Assembly: GCF_964204645.1 (NCBI RefSeq)
Contig: NC_134032.1
Coordinates: 16,492,775-16,556,774, forward strand
Length of the DNA stretch: 64,000 nt
DNA from: Tubulanus polymorphus
Lineage: Eukaryota > Nemertea > Palaeonemertea > Tubulaniformes > Tubulanidae
Reading direction: 5' to 3'
Made by a program: the position numbers and the translations under genes. This document shows, in pieces, positions 13,170 through 53,100 of this stretch; position 1 is the stretch's first letter, and each line of letters opens with the position of its first letter. The notes below the pieces were generated by a model. That model did not search any database and was not told the DNA's origin. It saw only the letters and a list, made by a program, of their open reading frames with translations.

Positions 13170-14228
13170 CGGTTGAACGTGTTACTGAACCCAGTGAATT
13201 CAATGTTTCTGGAGAATTAGCAAATATAGATAGACCTGATATAGACGTCGATATGAATCAAAACTTGTGAAATTTTTCTCTTAAAAATGATAACTGTTAA
13301 AAGTAAGCAGTGATGAAGATGGAAGACTCGACTAACCCTAAGCCTGGATTAATACTAACTCGTCTGATGGTTGATAGTTTGACATTAAGATTTAGGGCTT
13401 GTCTTATTATCGACAGATTATATGTAGAAATTAGCGCCAGTGACGTGAAGAATACTTATCTAACATATATACAATTTATATTCATACGCTCAAGTGAGTG
13501 AACAAGCATACTTGACTTCCTCCGCCGCCGAGAGAGTACGTTCGGTGTTTTGTATCAGATACGGGTTTTTAGTAATAGATCACATCTCACATACTGGGCT
13601 GGTAGCTACTTCCTGGTGGTAGGTAGTGCTGATAGCTACTTGTTATTGGTAGCTATTACTGGTAGCTACTGGCTGGTGGTAGCTGGTAGCTACTTTGGCA
13701 GCCACTTCAATCCTACAATATATTCATATCGAACACCGGCTAACCCTGGCTATATAGAATACTCTCAAACACTGGCTATTAAATCTTGAAGTTCGTATTC
13801 GATATATCGTTATTTTCAGTGGTATCTAAAGTATTGTACTATTTAACACGTGACATCTGCTAATGTAGAGAATTGAAGTAAATAAACCAGTGAGCTGCGG
13901 CAAGTGAGGTCGAGGAGACTCTATTACTAATAACCTGTCAACATCTTATGAATTATACTGATGACTAAATCTAGCAATTATTACACTATCATCTTACACC
14001 AGCAGCAGCAGCATTAGCAGCAGCAGTTCCCTCCCTCTCTACACCCATCCATCCTCTCAAATATTTATCAGTCAATTAATAAATTAGCCACGACGATCAG
14101 GAATTGAGATGATCCGATGATGCTACTGCTGCTGATGCTACTGTTGATAATGTTTCTGATCATCATCAAAGAACTAAATCGTTTACACGTGGCTCAACTC
14201 GCTACTGATGGTCACACCTTCACAAATC

Positions 14229-14418
14229 CCACATAAATTCTCTAATCTCACAAACATTCTCTAATCTCACAAACATTCTCTAATCTCACAAACATTCTCT
14301 AATCTCACAAACATTCTCTAATCTCACAAACATTCTCTAATCTCACAAACATTCTCTAATCTCACAAACATTCTCTAATCTCACAAAAATTCTCTAATCT
14401 CACAAACATTCTCTAATC
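14229..14418 (+). repeat. 19-bp minisatellite
   Basis: About ten copies of ACATTCTCTAATCTCACAA, about 600 bp upstream of receptor exon 1A. Confidence 0.93.
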
Positions 14419-14716
14419 GGTCTGCAGCCGCTGACTCACACCTGCCCACTGCTTGACTCGTACCTATTTGTGCCAAATATATAATTTTCTTGATCACAAT
14501 ATTAGCTACATGTTCATTCTGGTCAGGTGGTACCGTCACGTGGTTGTCGTGGCGCTCTATCTTCAAAATAAACTGTGAATGTGAGTTGTTGTCGATAAAA
14601 AGGTCTGTTCGTTGATTCTGTAGATTCCGCTGATTCTATGAGCTCATACTCAGTTTATACGGTCTTCATGTAAATTAATTGTATCGGGACAAGATACCGG
14701 TCTCACGGCGCCGCAG

Positions 14717-14728
14717 TACGCATGCGCC
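14717..14728. promoter_or_regulatory. NRF-1-like palindrome upstream of receptor exon 1A
   Basis: TACGCATGCGCC matches the NRF-1 consensus (YGCGCAYGCGCR) at 10 of 12 positions and lies about 285 bp upstream of the exon 1A start codon, in a locally CpG-rich patch. It could mark the exon 1A promoter. A perfect match, TGCGCATGCGCG, lies at 20319-20330 inside the following intron, so position alone is weak evidence. Confidence 0.3.
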
Positions 14729-15011
14729 GCGCAAATACTCAAAGGAGATTTTGAGCGGAAAGAAAATTATGTGAATTAGTTTCGAGAAGGCGAAACAAGA
14801 ATCACTGAGTAGAGAGAGAGAGGGAGAGAGGGAGAGAGAGTACTGTTTCTATCTATCTGTATCTCTGATGTTAATCGTCGTTTTGTTTCATTATTTAGGT
14901 TGACTCGTCGACTGAATCGGATCAGTCAGTCAGTCAGTCAGCTAGTCAGCTAGTCAGTGAGCTAGTCAGTCAGTCAGTGAGTCAGCCAGCTGTGTCAGAT
15001 TATATCCTAAT

Positions 15012-42636
<27,625 letters not shown>

Positions 42637-43464
42637 ACTCTGATGTGGTATAGACGGTCATAGCCACACTGAGGTGTGAACTCTGATGTGGTATAGATGG
42701 TCATAGCCACACTGAGGTGTGAACTCTGATGTGGTATAGATGGTCATAGCCACACTGAGGTGTGAACTCTGATGTGGTATAGATGGTCATAGCCACACTG
42801 AGGTGTGAACTCTGATGTGGTATAGATGGTCATAGCCACACTGAGGTGTGAACTCTGATGTGGTATAGATGGTCATAGCCACACTGAGGTGTGAACTCTG
42901 ATGTGGTATAGATGGTCATAGCCACACTGAGGTGTGAACTCTGATGTGGTATAGATGGTCATAGCCACACTGAGGTGTGAACTCTTCTGAAGTCTTCAAT
43001 GGTTTATTCAACGGGATACACGTGACCTATCATGACGTCACGGACGCCTGGTGATGACGTCACGGATAGACGTATAAATGTCCAGAGACCGGAAGAAACA
43101 ATTTCAGAAATACCCAGCAGGGAGCGTACAGGGTATGGGGAAATACCCAGCAGGGAGGGTACTGGGTATGGGGAAACAATGAGAAGGGAACTGGGTATAG
43201 GGAAACAATGAGAAGGGTACTGGGTATGGGGAAATCACTGCAGTAGAATAGAGGATAGATTTGACTCGTTTGAATAGTCGATAATCACGATAGATACCGG
43301 TAGGCGGCGCTCAAGTGGGCCAAGTGCCCAGTTAATTGGCTTTTTATCGAACGGATCCTAGCAGTTTAGAGTTGATAGGGATCCAAGCAGGTTGAGAGGG
43401 GATCCTAGCAGGTTGATAGGGATCATTGTTGTTGATAGATTATTTGTTGTGTGTAATATTTGTA

Positions 43465-43484
43465 AATAAATAGACGATAATAAA
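43465..43484 (+). terminator. Candidate receptor polyadenylation signals
   Basis: Two AATAAA hexamers, at 43465-43470 and 43479-43484, about 830 bp after the receptor stop codon. AT-rich DNA produces such hexamers often, so this is only a plausible end of the 3' untranslated region. Confidence 0.35.
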
Positions 43485-44222
43485 ATTGTATTTAAATTTG
43501 AATTGATCGAATCGAAAACTGTAAATTTGTAACTGACTCGAGTCACATTTCAATGAATGATTGTATTTTAACTCTTTTAAACAATAATTCATTACGTGAA
43601 ACGATCCATTCAGTAGTTTATGTTCAGCAGAATCAGGGAGGTATAGGGTTGGGTCATTCCTCGCCTGCCAGGGGTAGGTAACCTGTAAATATATTGTATA
43701 GAATTAAACTGAATAATAAATGAATACGTAATGATTTATTAAACACGCGTCACGTCACGTGACACGTCAGTTGTTTTTAATGTTGTAATTGTAAATTTCT
43801 CGTTTCTACGAAACTCAACCAATCACCGCTCATGATGACGTCATTAAATCATGCATAAATTCATTATTGATAATAAAATCATTTAAACTGAATCTCGTCT
43901 TGTTGTTGTTAGTTTCGTGTCATCACGATGCGAGTGATACGTGGAGATACGTGAAGACGACTGTATGAGAACAGACCGCGGGCGGGGGGGGGGTACGCCT
44001 GAATAACAATGTTGTACCGTGTAACGGGCGACTTCATATTCATAAATATCAATATCATTCAAATACAGATACAGCGTCAGTTTTGTTATTGAATATAGTC
44101 TCCAGTCAGATGACCGGTGACCAGTCAGACTGGTCAACGAACATCTGATTAGTTCCCGGTCATCTGACTGGTCATCAGTCATCTGATCGGTCACCAGGTC
44201 ACTGACTGACAAACACGATTAC

Positions 44223-44310
44223 TGTAGCCCGGTGGTTTAGTGGTTATTATGCTGGCTGGTCATGCTGGAGACTCCGCGTTCGAGTCTAGGACTAGGGTTC
44301 TTAAGAATGT
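44223..44310 (+). mobile_element. tRNA-like SINE head, diverged
   Basis: An A-box-like TGGTTTAGTGGTTA and a B-box-like GTTCGAGTCTAG are followed by ACTAGGGTTC. Upstream at 44105-44210 are degenerate CTGACTGGTCA units resembling the leader of the copies at 21945 and 27623. Probably an old member of the same family. Confidence 0.55.
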
Positions 44311-44831
44311 TTTTTTTTCTATCTACAGCTGTGATTAAACTATTTTTACGGAAAGGGGAAAGAATAACTAAATGAATATTCCTCTACGACCCGATGATCC
44401 TGGTTCTCATCAATACTCTGTTTATATCCAAGTGGATAGTTTTTATATCAATTTTTTTTCTCATACAATCTCGGATTTCTAGATGTAAATTTATTCTAAA
44501 GATGATCCATATGTAAACTATAAGTGCATTAGGTCTCATAATCTGCTCTATTAAAAATTACTAAGTTCACAGAACAATATCTCAAATGTAGGAGAGACTA
44601 AGCTTAGCGTCTTCGACAATTACAGAATTCGAGTTTGAAAAATGCCCTAACAATGAACGGATTTGTGTAGATGTTTATAAATACCCGAGGGGTCAATATC
44701 GGTTTAAGAACTGGATCCATTAGAGAGATTTAATCCGCTAAAACGTTTTTCTATTCTTCATTTAGACTGCGTATTTCACTCGCAGTATTTCACAGTAGTT
44801 GTTTATGAAATACTGCGCGCGACTGTAGTTA

Positions 44832-47800
44832 ATGTTAATGATGGATCTGCTTCAGATTGTTAGGATTATTCTGATAATCAGCTTTCTGCTAAAAACTGAT
44901 GCGCGTCTTCGAAAACCAGGTCTATTATTCAACTTATAATCATAATAATCATTCTCGATAATTTAGAAATTTATGCAGAATTTAGAATAGATCACTGTCT
45001 GATTGAGTTTTCAAAAACCATTTGATTTTAATTCAAATTCTTGACTAAAATAGAATTGATAGCGTTCACAACTTCGGAGTATTATTTTTGAAATGTTGGG
45101 GTATTTTAGGAAATATTGCTTTACGCAAACCGACCAGATGGAGACAGACAGGTTCTAATGATGAATCATTCCTCGCTGTTGATGGTGACAGAGATTCAAC
45201 TAAAGAACATTTAACGTGTGTATATCTGACTCCTGAAACCAGTGTCTATGGATGGGGTTTGTCTATACCTCTCTGGTGGTATGTCGATTTACTAGATGAA
45301 TATGATATTGATTCAGTCATATTTGCTCCATGTTTGCGCTACTGTAAGTACAGGAATTACCGATGTGCCGTAGAATTAGAGGGGGTGGGGGAAGGGACCA
45401 AGTCTCCCACTGTTCTCACACACATGAACATAATTTCTTACATACCCCGCTGTTAACTAACTTTAATCAATTCTAACCTTCATTTTATACAATGTATTTC
45501 CTTAGCTGCATTTAATTGGCTCTGTTATAATCGTCATTAACTCTGTTTAAGAAATGCATGCCTAGGCTAGGTCTCAGTAGATATTTTATGGACTTAAGGG
45601 GGAGGGGAGACACGCGTGGGGCACGTGCTTCTATTTTAGCTTATATAATTGTTAAAGAAAATTTTATTCATATGGAATTCGACTCCAGTATCTGCTTGAA
45701 ATACTCTCAGAGTTTACTGGGGGAATCACCATGAGCTGGAATAGAGGATCCCTCCCCTATCAGAATCCTGGGTTCATCTCTGGGTACCCGAATAAAACGG
45801 GCAATGAATTATAGAATGTGAAAGGAATAACGTGGTCAATAATGATAGTAATAGCATTCGATCTTTGTAATTCTCGCTGATCACTGCTGGCTCACTGCTG
45901 GCTCACTGCTGGCTCACTGCTGGCTCACTGCTGGCTCACTGCTGGCTCACTGCTGGCTCACTGCTGGCTCACTGCTGGCTCACTGCTGGCTCACTGCTGG
46001 CTCACTGCTGGCTCACTGCTGGCTCACTGGCTGCGAGTAAAATGAAACCTTTTCACCCATGATTCTTCAAGTCTTTGAAATCCAAGGATGTCAGGAGTTA
46101 AATCTAAATTACTCAATGGCATTCCTCACTATAATTTAGTTCCGTCCCCTCCTCACATAAAATTCGTTCATACAGCTTTAACCGGAAATGAATGATCTAT
46201 CTGTATCTACATCAGTCTAATGTCACGTGATTGCTGCTCTATTACAACAGGTCGAACTGTAAATGTAGATATATATCTAACGAATCGATTTATTGAAGAC
46301 GATGTTTACGGAACAAATAAAACGCGTATTGGCGGAATAACCGGTAAAGCGAAACATACCGTTTATACCTTCCGATGTCATAGTAACTGCAAAGCCCGAC
46401 AGGTGGCGGTTTTAGGGCGTTTGGGTGATATGAAACTGCAGTTCTGTGAAATAGAGGTTTATACTAAAGAACAAATAGGCGAGTATTATTGCATTAATCT
46501 AAATCGTGATCAACAAAACCTCGTAATATTTTCATTTGAATTTACTCGAACTCGCTTCCCCGTGGTATCTCGGAGGACTCCCCTATTACGGTCAAAATGG
46601 TCGGAGAAAACTCGTTGTAGCTGCCTTGCGGCTATATTTCGAAATTATTAATCTTTTCACACAGAAAACGTCGCCCTGGGTAAATCTTTCATACAAAGAA
46701 ACTACAAAAATAACGACCGCCTGGGATCGCGTTTACTCGATGGTAATGACTGCTTTTTCGAGAATAAACTCAGTTGTTTATCACTGGCTGGGAATATTAT
46801 AACCGGTGAATGGTTTACTGTCGATCTCGGAGACACATATGACGTCAGATCTATACAGATCGCCACTATGGAAGGTACGTGTACCCCTGTGACGTCACAC
46901 TCAGTGAATCGGTGTTTTAACGGGAAATATAAACACGTGCGATGTATTTGATATTTCAGACAAGCAGTTGGCGGCCAAACTTTATATTTTAGTATCGATG
47001 GATTTCGATGAGAAGAGGAGTATAAATGAAATGATGGAAAGATCAATGACGTGTGCAATCATTACGGATCTATTCGGCAAATATACAGCTATGAGTCACT
47101 TACCATGTCAAGCGCCATCTACCGGTAGATATGTGATCGTTTATCAACCCAACTCGTACGGTTTAACGCTTTGTGAAGTGGAGGTTTTCGCAACTATTCA
47201 TCGAGGTATCAGTCCAAACAAATCCATCTATTTTTCTTCAAATCTTTACATTTCTTCAAATCTATCATTTCTCTCAGATAATCTCGTTACTAAGCGACCG
47301 ACGCAACAATACGGCGAATCACATGATTCCTGGTTAGCTATTGATGGTAACATTGACACATTTATTGAAACACCTGGTACTCATACACAGGAATGGTGGA
47401 CAATCGACCTTCTCAATGTTTATCACATTGAAAATATATTTCTAACCAACAGAAATATTAAAGGTATGAAATATATCCAAATTTCGAACGAAAATATCAT
47501 TTATCGGGTATTAGCAGAACTAGCTGCGAGAAGTGAGAAAACCAACCATCATATTAGAAGTGTTAGATTAGCTGTAAGAGTGTATTCTATAACTGTTTCA
47601 GGAGGTACTTGCACTTCACTACTCGGTGTTAGGGATGGTAGGATTTTAGATAGTCAAATAACGGCACGTGATTATAAAGTTGGACACGAACCTAAAAATG
47701 CGCGAAATACAACTGGTTGGTGTCCTACTACAAGTGGATCGTGGTGGCAGGTTGAATTCCACAATATCACATTAGTATCAGGGTTTACATTAGGAGGTAT

Positions 47801-49359
47801 GTGTCTCGTCCAACCAGCTGTCATCTCGTGTGTGTCTCGTCCAACCAGCTGTCATATTGTGTGTGTCTCGTCCAACCAGCTGTCATATTGTCTGTGTCTC
47901 GTCCAACCAGCTGTCATATCGTGTCTCGTCCAACCAGCTGTCATATCGTGTGTGTCTCGTCCAACCAGCTGTCATATTGTGTGTGTCTCGTCCAACCAGC
48001 TGTCATATCGTGTCTCGTCCAACCAGCTGTCATATCGTGTCTCGTCCAACCAGCTGTCATATCGTGTGTGTCTCGTCCAACCAGCTGTCATCTCGTGTGT
48101 GTCTCGTCCAACCAGCTGTCATATTGTGTGTGTCTCGTCCAACCAGCTGTCATATCGTGTCTCGTCCAACCAGCTGTCATATCGTGTGTGTCTCGTCCAA
48201 CCAGCTGTCATCTCGTGTGTGTCTCATCCAATCAGCTGTCAAATCGTGTGTGTCTCATCCAATCAGCTGTCAAATCGTGTGTGTCTCGTCCAATCAGCTG
48301 TCATCTCGTGTGTGTCTCGTCCAACCAGCTGTCAAATCGTGTGTGTCTCGTCCAATCAGCTGTCGCCTCACGTGTGTCTCATCCAATCAGCTGTCGCCTC
48401 GTGTGTTTCCCATCCAATCAGCTGTCATCAAAGTTATAATTGGCGAGAATTTCATTTTGATTTTTAGTGACGGTCGAACAGGCATGGGTACCAGATCAAG
48501 TACAAGTGACCTACAGCGTGGACGGGGTTACCTTTAACCCAATTCATCGAGCTCCGTCAAAGGTAACCCTAATCCCTTATAGATTCAAAGATGCTTTGGG
48601 AAATATCTACATGTAGTATAAATGAATATGTTTGTCTTAATCGATTAGAATATATTCACGGCATTCTGGTGGGGACATCGAGTCAACTGGTTCGATCGGG
48701 AAATACTTCTCAGAATAATTCGACTTCACCCGATCTCAAAGTCTCACGCTTGTCTAACAGCCGAAATTCTAGGTTGTGACGTCACTAGTGAGTAAAGTTA
48801 TTTGGAAGTTGATACGTATTTAACTGGTGATGATCCAGTGTCCGCTGTGACAGGCTTTCATCACTCTGAACACGATATTTTACTCCGTTTTAGGCCATTA
48901 CCTGAATGACTTGACCGTGCTGGTCGAACAGGAAGCGTTTAACCCGGATCACGTGACTATCGAACCGGAGAGTACGTGTCGGAAACTGAGTGAGGCTTTA
49001 CCGGTCGGGGAGACTACAAAAATCAACTGTATCCCCAGTCATAGCGGTCGTGGTCGTCATGTGACTATAGTTAAACATAGCGCTATTAATTCACCGCTAT
49101 CGTTTAGCGAAATAGAAATACAAGGCGAACCAGTATCAGGTAAACCAGACAACCCTCAACTCTAATCTTAACCTTTCAACCCGGCACGTAACCAGTAAAT
49201 ACTGTATCATTGCAGCCAATATTGCGTCATATCGACCTATATTCACTGCCAGTAGTTCTAATCACAGCCGACTTGGTTTAGTCGATGAGAAATATGACTG
49301 GAATAATTGTGAAACGCTCGATGTGAACCGTGTGTGGTTATCAGTACAGATACAACAGC

Positions 49360-49398
<39 letters not shown>

Positions 49399-52300
49399 TT
49401 GCGGTTAAACATGTTATATTGAGGTTTCAACCGAACTGTTGTAGTAAGCGGCGACCGGTCAAATCAACACGTGACACTTAAATATCGATCGATAGAATTT
49501 AAATATTGTTGTATTTTGTAGATGATGTTCGCATTGCTGAAAGTGTTCAAGTTCGTATATCGGACAAATTACCTCCTTCTACAGACCTCTCTCAACCTCC
49601 TCCTACAGACCTCTCTCAACCTCCTCCTACTAACCTCTCTATCGACCTCGCTAAACACATCAGCTGCTCCTACGTACGACATTATTCCCTTGATGCACTG
49701 TTCATCTGTCCACCGGAAGCGGTCGGTGATTACGTCATCGTCCACACGCTGGGAACGCGTGTCGTTGTTTGTGAAGTTGAAATCTATCAGAATTTCTCAA
49801 CACGTAAGATTTAGATTTGAATTGAAATGGAAAATGAAATATTGACTCGTTAGAAATATCGAAACATGATGAAAAAATCTAAACACGGTGTTTTTAGATA
49901 ACCTGGCATTGTTGAGAAATTCCTATTCGAGTAATCGTGCTAATGACTGGACCGGAGCGCCTCAACTAGCCGTCGATGGTAGCAAGTCCAGTTGTTTTGA
50001 AGCCGGTCGTGAATCTAGAACCTGGTGGACTGTTGACCTAGATACTGTCAATTATATCAGAATAATTACAATCCTAAACAGAAACGATGTGAAATGTGAG
50101 TTGAATGATTAATTCAATATACTGTATCCAAACTCATATGAAAGACAGTATTTATAATTACAGCGGATTCTCTGAACAATTTGAAGATAACAGTCGGAAT
50201 GGAATTTGATCGTTTATCCGGAACGAGCACGCGTCAAACAACATGTACAAACTTCGCGGGGGAGTTTAAACCGGGAGAGATGATGCACTTCCGGTGTCCC
50301 AAAGGTGCCGTCGGCAGACACGTGACCATCGCCGTATTAGACATGTATCTGTCTTTTTGTGAAGTGGAGGTTTTTGGATTTCTGTTCGAAGGTAAATTTG
50401 TTCTGATCAGAATCTGTTAAAACGGTTGAAGTTTAATTGGTTATCATCGTGTGTCTATTGTAGAGAATATATCTGAGAATAAACCAGCTCGTCAGAGTGA
50501 TGCTGCTGAGTTGGCGTGGTTAGCGGTAGATGGAGTACTAGTCACAGATCAGCGAACCACCGCTTTATGCGCCCATATACATCAGTCGTCTACACGTGGG
50601 CAATGGTTGTCTATAGATCTGTTGTATATGTACAGATTGCGTAGTTCAGTTATAACTATCAGATCGGACTGCTGCGGTAACGGTTTAAGATTAAGTTTGG
50701 GTCGCTTGAAGCCTAGGCCTGTTTCATCATGAGCTGCGTTTGTTTTATTTGTAGGTTTTGAGATGAAAAATTTTAAGATGACGGTTTCATCGTCAACGGC
50801 ACCGGATCCACGTGACCGTCCGTTCTATGTGTGTTTTCACAAACAGAGCGCCTCCTATCTCGGGGAGATACACTATATTCAGTGCCAGGACACATCCACC
50901 AGGGGGCGCTACGTTACTATCAGTAAACAGATCGGGGATCCCTCACCCCTGACCATTTGTGAAGTAGAAATATTCGGCGATAGATTCATCGAATCAGGTA
51001 ATTTGAGGAATCCTAAAACTCTCGATCGATTTAAGACAATGTTCCAATTTTAAGTCGTTAAATGTTTGAATTTTCAGATGAAAATATCGCTTTGAACAAA
51101 TTAACAAAACAGAGCGACGGAGGAAGTTCCGGTGTTAAATCAGTTGATGGTTTAAATGACGGTAAAATACCTGATTCAACACACGTGATCGATACAGTCG
51201 GGGAAGGCGCCACCTGGTGGATGGTGGATTTACAAGATCGATACATAGTAAACTCTATTATAGTTACACAACCATTTGACGGTATGTCCATCACAAAACA
51301 CCTCGCACATTATTCTGAAATACCACACAATGAACTGACGAGATCAAATACTGTAACTGTCTTTCTGCAGGTCCAGGTTTACAAGGCGCCACGGTTTACG
51401 TAGCAGAGAATTTCAACCCTAATGACGTCAATAGTTCACCAGATACAGCAGCAATTCAGAGTGAAACAACTAGTGATATATCAACTACAACTAGTGATAT
51501 ATCAACTGCAACACGTGGTGATATATCAACCACACCTCGTGATATATCAACCACACCTCGTGATATATCAACCAGTACTGATGATGTAACTGTCAGTTCA
51601 CAGAAAGCGATGGATGAAATAACAACACAACCGACACAACTCACAGTTTGTCATCAGATCAGAAAACAGTTACTACCGGGACAAATAGCAGATATAACGT
51701 GTAACAGTGACGCGATAGGACGATATTTAATCATCGTTAAAGAGAATGATTCGTTAATTCTATCAGAAGTCGAGGTGTTCGGTACATTAATACCAGACTC
51801 GAGCAACACGAGCAGCACTAACCCGATAACATATCAAACAGATAGTACTCCAACTATAGGTCAGTATCAGCCGCTAACCCCCTCCCCCCCTCCCTCACTC
51901 GATCACTCTCTCGGGGTCAGTATCAGCCGCTAACCCCCTCCCCCTCACTCGATCACTCTCTCGGGGTCAGTATCAGCCCCTAACCCCCCCCCCCCTCACT
52001 CGATCACTCTCTCGGGGTCAGTATCAGCCCCTAACCCCCCCTTACTCGATCACTCTCTCGGGGTCAGTATTAGCCCCTAACCCCCCTCACTCGATCACTC
52101 TCTCGGGGTCAGTATCAGCCCCTAACCCCCCTCACTCGATCACTCTCTCGGGGTCAGTATCAGCCCCTAACCCCCCCTCACTCGATCACTCTCTCGGGGT
52201 CAGTATCAGCCCCTAACCCCCCTCACTCGATCACTCTCTCGGGGTCAGTATCAGCCCCTAACCCCCCTCACTCGATCACTCTCTCGGGGTCAGTATCAGC

Positions 52301-52708
52301 CCCTAACCCCCCTCACTCGATCACTCTCTCGGGGTCAGTATCAGCCCCTAACCCCCCTCACTCGATCACTCTCTCGGGGTCAGTATCAGCCCCTAACCCC
52401 CCTCACTCGATCACTCTCTCGGGGTCAGTATCAGCCCCTCCCCCCCCCCTCACTCGATCACTCTCTCGGTTATAAACTCTTACTCACTGTGATTAACGTT
52501 GATTATTTCAGGTATACCGGATATTGATTGGGTATTAATAGGTGTTAATATAGCGGCCGGCATCAGTTTAATTTGTCTGGTATCGATATTAATTGGTTTA
52601 CGAGGCGCTGGAAAATTACCGTTAGTTCGGGGTAGCGCTAAAATACCGCACCTAAAACCACCAGCCAGTCCAAAAATATCTCCGTCACCAGTACAACCAA
52701 ATACATAA
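44832..52708 (+). CDS. Type I membrane protein with seven FTP lectin-like domains and a nested F5/8C domain
   Basis: Exons: 44832-44919, 45110-45343, 46251-46478, 46665-46874, 46960-47205, 47278-47463, 47602-47796, 48468-48562, 48649-48787, 48894-49139, 49216-49443, 49522-49803, 49898-50095, 50164-50391, 50464-50676, 50755-50997, 51078-51281, 51371-51859, 52512-52708 (TAA). 4149 nt close to 1382 residues. Order: signal peptide (1-29); FTP1 (30-183); FTP2 (184-335); FTP3, split as 336-397 and 541-622 around an F5/8C domain (398-540); FTP4 (623-792); FTP5 (793-934); FTP6 (935-1086); FTP7 (1087-1317); one TM helix (about 1324-1347); 35-residue tail rich in Pro, Ser and Lys. Domain signatures are WW-x-VDL in first halves and CEVEVF/SEVEVF in second halves. 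Nearly all introns are phase 1, two exons per domain. FTP domains bind fucose, but most here lack the full HX26RXDX4R motif. A cell-surface recognition role is inferred. Intron 3 needs a GC donor. Confidence 0.88.
45877..46029 (+). repeat. 11-bp repeat in intron 2 of the lectin-like gene
   Basis: About fourteen copies of CTGGCTCACTG in a nearly perfect run, about 220 bp before exon 3. Confidence 0.95.
47803..48425 (+). repeat. 29-bp minisatellite at the exon 7 donor
   Basis: About 22 copies of units with core GTCTCGTCCAACCAGCTGTC, some shortened by 4-8 bp. The array starts within 7 bp of the exon 7 splice donor at 47797. Its forward frames are open and run on from exon 7, but exon 8 completes the discoidin domain in phase, so the array is intronic. 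Confidence 0.94.
51862..52470 (+). repeat. 45-bp minisatellite carrying donor-like sites
   Basis: About thirteen copies of units with core TCACTCGATCACTCTCTCGG plus GGTCAGTATCAGCC. The first unit begins at the exon 18 splice donor itself (AG|GTCAGT), so each unit repeats GGTCAGT. C-run length varies between units. Confidence 0.94.
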
Positions 52709-52803
52709 TGCACCAAAACACGACCATCACCCGGAAGAGCAGTTCAATTATTGTATAAAAAAGTGATTAGTAATTCTAGAACCGTTTATCAATGTGGTAA
52801 GGT

Positions 52804-53100
52804 CTAGACCACCGATCTGTATCACTAGACCACCAAGCTGTATCACTAGACCACCGATCTGTATCACTAGACCACCGAGCTGTATCACTAGACCACCGAT
52901 CTGTATCACTAGACCACCGATCTGTATCACTAGACCACCGATCTGTATCACTAGACCACCGATCTGTATCACTAGACCACCGATCTGTATCACTAGACCA
53001 CCGAGCTGTATCACTAGACCACCGATCTGTATCACTAGACCACCGATCTGTATCACTAGACCACCGAGCTGTATCACTAGACCACCGAGCTGTATCACTG
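52804..53100. repeat. 21-bp minisatellite
   Basis: About fourteen copies of TAGACCACCGATCTGTATCA, with GAGCTG and GATCTG unit types. Being a multiple of three it keeps frames open on both strands. It starts about 95 bp after the stop codon of the lectin-like gene. Confidence 0.95.

Larger units (their letters stand above)
4459..15011. other. Long intergenic stretch dominated by tandem repeats
   Basis: No gene is supportable between HYKK and receptor exon 1A. The long open frames here (for example three overlapping frames at 5861-6626) are by-products of repeats whose units lack stop codons. Smaller arrays not listed separately: 4876-4948 (CGCGGTGTGCCCC core), 6841-6945 (CAGT/CAGC), 7643-7843 (CCTCGGG-containing units), 7909-7998 (20-bp units), 8318-8536 (pyrimidine tract), 10502-10530 (GAGT), 11865-11912 (CA/CG tract) and 12105-12142 (AGAGCAGTA). 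A CpG-rich patch lies at about 10250-10330. Confidence 0.6.
42637..44831. other. 3' region of receptor and intergenic stretch
   Basis: After the 43-bp array come degenerate GGTACTGGGTATGGGGAAA repeats (43100-43225), candidate polyadenylation signals and a SINE head at about 44225. No coding gene is visible before the signal-peptide exon at 44832. Confidence 0.55.

Noticed and set aside
48591-48779. 62-codon frame with a Met start
   Set aside because: The coding frame here is a different one (48649-48787), which encodes the end of the discoidin domain and fits both splice phases.
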